In this document: one piece after another, positions 62,087-64,000 of the stretch
Position numbering within the stretch: position 1 is the first letter of the stretch
Layout: each line of letters starts with the position of its first letter
Assembly (NCBI GenBank): GCA_004298045.1
Contig: SCRM01000016.1
Span: 1-64,000 of the forward strand
Direction: 5' to 3'
Origin: Rhodanobacter sp.
Lineage (GTDB): Bacteria > Pseudomonadota > Gammaproteobacteria > Xanthomonadales > Rhodanobacteraceae
Length of the DNA: 64,000 bases
The notes under the pieces: generated by a model
The model's input: only the letters and a program-made list of their open reading frames with translations
Told to the model about the DNA's origin: nothing
Databases searched by the model: none
Translations under genes and position numbers: made by a program

Positions 62087-63013
62087 TCACCTGCGGGTCG
62101 CACCGACAATCACGTGACCCGAATCGCGCCAGCCCTCGAACCCGCCAGCGAGCGGGCGCACGCGATGAAACCCGTGCTTGCGCAGATCCGCGGCCAACGC
62201 CGCGGCGGAAGCCTCATTCGGGCAATCGCAATACACCACCACCTCGCCGCTGGCGCGGCTGGCGGCCTCTTCCATGGTGTTGACGTGGATGGAACCGGGA
62301 ATCCAGCCGGTTTCGGCGCGTCGCGCGAGCAGCCGCACGTCCAGCACGACCGGCGGCGCATCGGAGTCGATCAACGCCTGCAGGTCCTGCGGAGAAATGC
62401 GCGCAAGGCGCAGCTCGCGCAGGAAAAGGTGGCGCTTCAACCATTTCCAGCCGACGAACACCGCCGCGGCCAGCACGATGACCGCCACGCCATAGCGGCC
62501 AAGCGCTGCCAGCGTGTCGAGCGCCTCACGCACGGCGCTGTGGAACAGCGCACCAATCAGCACCCCGACGCCAGACCACAACAGCGCCCCGATACCGTCG
62601 AACAGCAAAAACGTGCGCCACCGGATGCGCGCCTCGCCGGCGAGAAGGGTCGCCACGGCCGCAAAGCCGGGCACGAACTTGGCAACCATCAGCGATGGGG
62701 CACCCCAGCGGGTGAAGATGCCGCGCGTCATCAGCACGCACGAATCCGGCGACAGCGACACCTTGCACATCAGCCGCAGCAGCCGCACACCCCAGCGCTT
62801 TCCGCCCACAAACCAGCTTACGTCGGCGATCAACGCCGCCAGCGTGGCCACCACGACAATCGGCCACAACGGCCCGCCCCCGGCTTGCGCGAACGCCGCC
62901 GTGGCCACGATCACCGGATACGCCGGCAACGGCAATCCGCCCTGGTCGACCAAGGTCGTCGCAAAGACAAGCAGCAGGCCGTACACGGCGACAAGGTGCA
63001 GCAGGAAATCCAT
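62087..63013 (-). CDS. DedA-family membrane protein fused to a rhodanese domain
   Basis: A 308-residue fusion. Residues about 1-200 are a DedA/VTT domain: LVDQGGLPLPAYPVIVATAA, DVSWFVGGKRWG, RWGAPSLMVAKFVPGFAAV and a further helix. A linker leads to a rhodanese domain (residues about 215-308): VVLDVRLLARRAETGWIPGS and the active-site loop VVYCDCPNEASAA with the candidate persulfide Cys. DedA proteins recycle undecaprenyl phosphate or similar lipids. The fused rhodanese may sense or transfer sulfur; this is inference. Divergent from the next DedA gene. Confidence 0.9.
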   Translation of the reverse strand: MDFLLHLVAVYGLLLVFATTLVDQGGLPLPAYPVIVATAAFAQAGGGPLWPIVVVATLAALIADVSWFVGGKRWGVRLLRLMCKVSLSPDSCVLMTRGIFTRWGAPSLMVAKFVPGFAAVATLLAGEARIRWRTFLLFDGIGALLWSGVGVLIGALFHSAVREALDTLAALGRYGVAVIVLAAAVFVGWKWLKRHLFLRELRLARISPQDLQALIDSDAPPVVLDVRLLARRAETGWIPGSIHVNTMEEAASRASGEVVVYCDCPNEASAAALAADLRKHGFHRVRPLAGGFEGWRDSGHVIVGATRR

Positions 63014-63227
63014 GCAATACCTCTGGGGCAGTCGGCGATCACCGATGCCGAGAATGCCACTGGCATCCGCGCCAGACCAACGTGCGCCGAACATATCGCC
63101 GCTGCCTTGCCGCGTGGTCGGTGCGGCGCTGCGTTCGGGACAAAGGGGGACAGCGGCAATTGGGCCACCATCGAGGCCGCCGCGATGCCGGTGCGATAAT
63201 GGCGGGCATTTCATCGGGAACAGTGCC

Positions 63228-63845
63228 GTGCTGGGACAACTCATGGAGGCGATCGCGGGCTTCGTGATCGCCGTGATCTCGCACCTGCACTACTGGGGCG
63301 TGATCCTGATGATGGCGATCGAAAGCGCCTGCATCCCGCTGCCGTCCGAAGTGATCATGCCGTTTGCCGGCTTCCTCGCGTTCAAGGGCGAGCTGAGCCT
63401 GTGGTGGGTCAGCGTGGCCGGCGCCTTCGGCTGCGTGCTCGGCTCATGGATGGCCTACGCGGTGGGTGCGTGGGGCGGTCGGCCGCTGGTGGAACGCTAC
63501 GGCAAGTACCTGCTGCTCTCCAAACACGATCTGGATCTTGCCGACCGCTGGTTTGCCCAGCACGGCGAGCTCACCATCTTCATTGGCCGCCTGCTGCCGG
63601 TGGTGCGCACGTTCATCGCCTTCCCCGCCGGCGTGTCGCGCATGCCGCTGTGGCGCTTCACGCTCTACACCTTCCTCGGTTCGCTGCCGTACTGCTGGTT
63701 GCTCGCCTGGATCGGCGCCCGCCTCGGCCAGCACTGGGACACCCTCGGCACCTGGTTCCACCGCTTCGACACCGCCATCGGCATCGCCATCCTGCTGCTG
63801 GCCGGCACCTACGTGTGGCGGCACGTGCGCAACCTGCGGGGCTGA
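63228..63845 (+). CDS. DedA-family inner-membrane protein
   Basis: A 205-residue VTT-superfamily protein. Seen: MMAIESACIPLPSEVIMPFAGF (the E-x-x-x-P-x-P-x-E motif), GSWMAYAVGAWGG, and FIGRLLPVVRTFIAFPAGVSRMP with the essential Arg pair. The family supports undecaprenyl phosphate recycling and proton-dependent homeostasis. A GTG at 63228 with GGGAA upstream is preferred; ATG at 63243 is the alternative. Its 3' end abuts a partial GST, echoing 59836-59899. Confidence 0.9.
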   Translation: MLGQLMEAIAGFVIAVISHLHYWGVILMMAIESACIPLPSEVIMPFAGFLAFKGELSLWWVSVAGAFGCVLGSWMAYAVGAWGGRPLVERYGKYLLLSKHDLDLADRWFAQHGELTIFIGRLLPVVRTFIAFPAGVSRMPLWRFTLYTFLGSLPYCWLLAWIGARLGQHWDTLGTWFHRFDTAIGIAILLLAGTYVWRHVRNLRG

Positions 63846-63852
63846 AGGGCAC

Positions 63853-64000
63853 TCAGCGCCCGGCCGGTGGCTGGTCGGTGTACACCGCCAACTGGGCGGC
63901 AAAGGCGCGTCGATGGGCCGGTCGTGCTTCGCTGTGGCCGACGCAGGCGGTAAGGTTCGGGTACTCGTCCAGCAGACCCCTCGGCCTTGATGTAAACAAC
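63853..64000 (-). CDS. C-terminal part of a second glutathione S-transferase
   Basis: The minus strand encodes GLLDEYPNLTACVGHSEARP and then AHRRAFAAQLAVYTDQPPAG before the stop at 63853. This matches the last 40 codons of the GST at 59899 (GLLDEYPNLAAYVGRGEARP, AWRRAFAAQLAVFTGQPSGG). Beyond the first Gly the two copies diverge at once. The rest of the gene is past the window, or the copy is truncated. Confidence 0.7.
   Translation of the reverse strand, partial: LFTSRPRGLLDEYPNLTACVGHSEARPAHRRAFAAQLAVYTDQPPAGR

Overview
The window is GC-rich chromosomal DNA of a gammaproteobacterium in the Xanthomonadales (Lysobacterales), most probably Rhodanobacteraceae. The assignment rests on gene order: rnhA-yafS//gloB-mltD, tig-clpP-clpX-lon-hupB-tRNA-ppiD, ftsH-rlmE//yhbY, and pyrG-kdsA-eno-ftsB-ispD-truD with surE-pcm-yqaA-nlpD, together with typical protein features. 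I found no rRNA, CRISPR array, prophage or intact insertion sequence. Genes are tightly packed, and many are translationally coupled through ATGA or TGATG overlaps.

From 1 to about 33 kb the content is almost all housekeeping. It starts with a broken dnaQ, rnhA and a methyltransferase facing gloB-mltD. The proteostasis block follows (ppiD, tRNA-Asp, tRNA-Val, hupB, lon, clpX, clpP, tig), then six tRNA genes with a recognisable promoter and an internal terminator. Next come ftsH-rlmE, yhbY and an Mth938-like gene, the stationary-phase block (surE, pcm, yqaA-like, nlpD) and the truD-ispD-ftsB-eno-kdsA-pyrG operon. The usual ispF between ispD and truD is absent, and IspD has lost conserved active-site residues. 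pepP-like and parE genes, an exported protein with a degenerate ClpP-like fold and a YbiI-type zinc finger protein close this part.

From 33 to 50 kb the genes are more accessory: a flavodoxin-like protein, a small membrane protein, pirin, a thiopurine methyltransferase, a complete ovothiol pathway (ovoA and a PLP lyase in the ovoB position, separated by a terminator), an exported M1 aminopeptidase, an amino-acid permease, a rhomboid protease, an NlpC/P60 peptidase, YggS, an M20 peptidase, a ComEA-like helix-hairpin-helix protein, and a SET-domain gene coupled to a GNAT gene. Several palindromic elements lie in the gaps.

From 50.3 to 59.7 kb there are two plus-strand cassettes. The first is a two-component system coupled to a full tripartite exporter (outer-membrane factor, FtsX-type permease, ATPase, adaptor). 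The second is an alpha/beta hydrolase, two four-helix half-transporters and a DegT-type aminotransferase, which resembles a lipid or sugar-carrier modification system. From 59.7 kb to the end the DNA is a mosaic: REP-like palindromes, a porin remnant, a DedA-rhodanese fusion, a DedA gene, and two copies of a DedA/GST junction that indicate a decayed segmental duplication.
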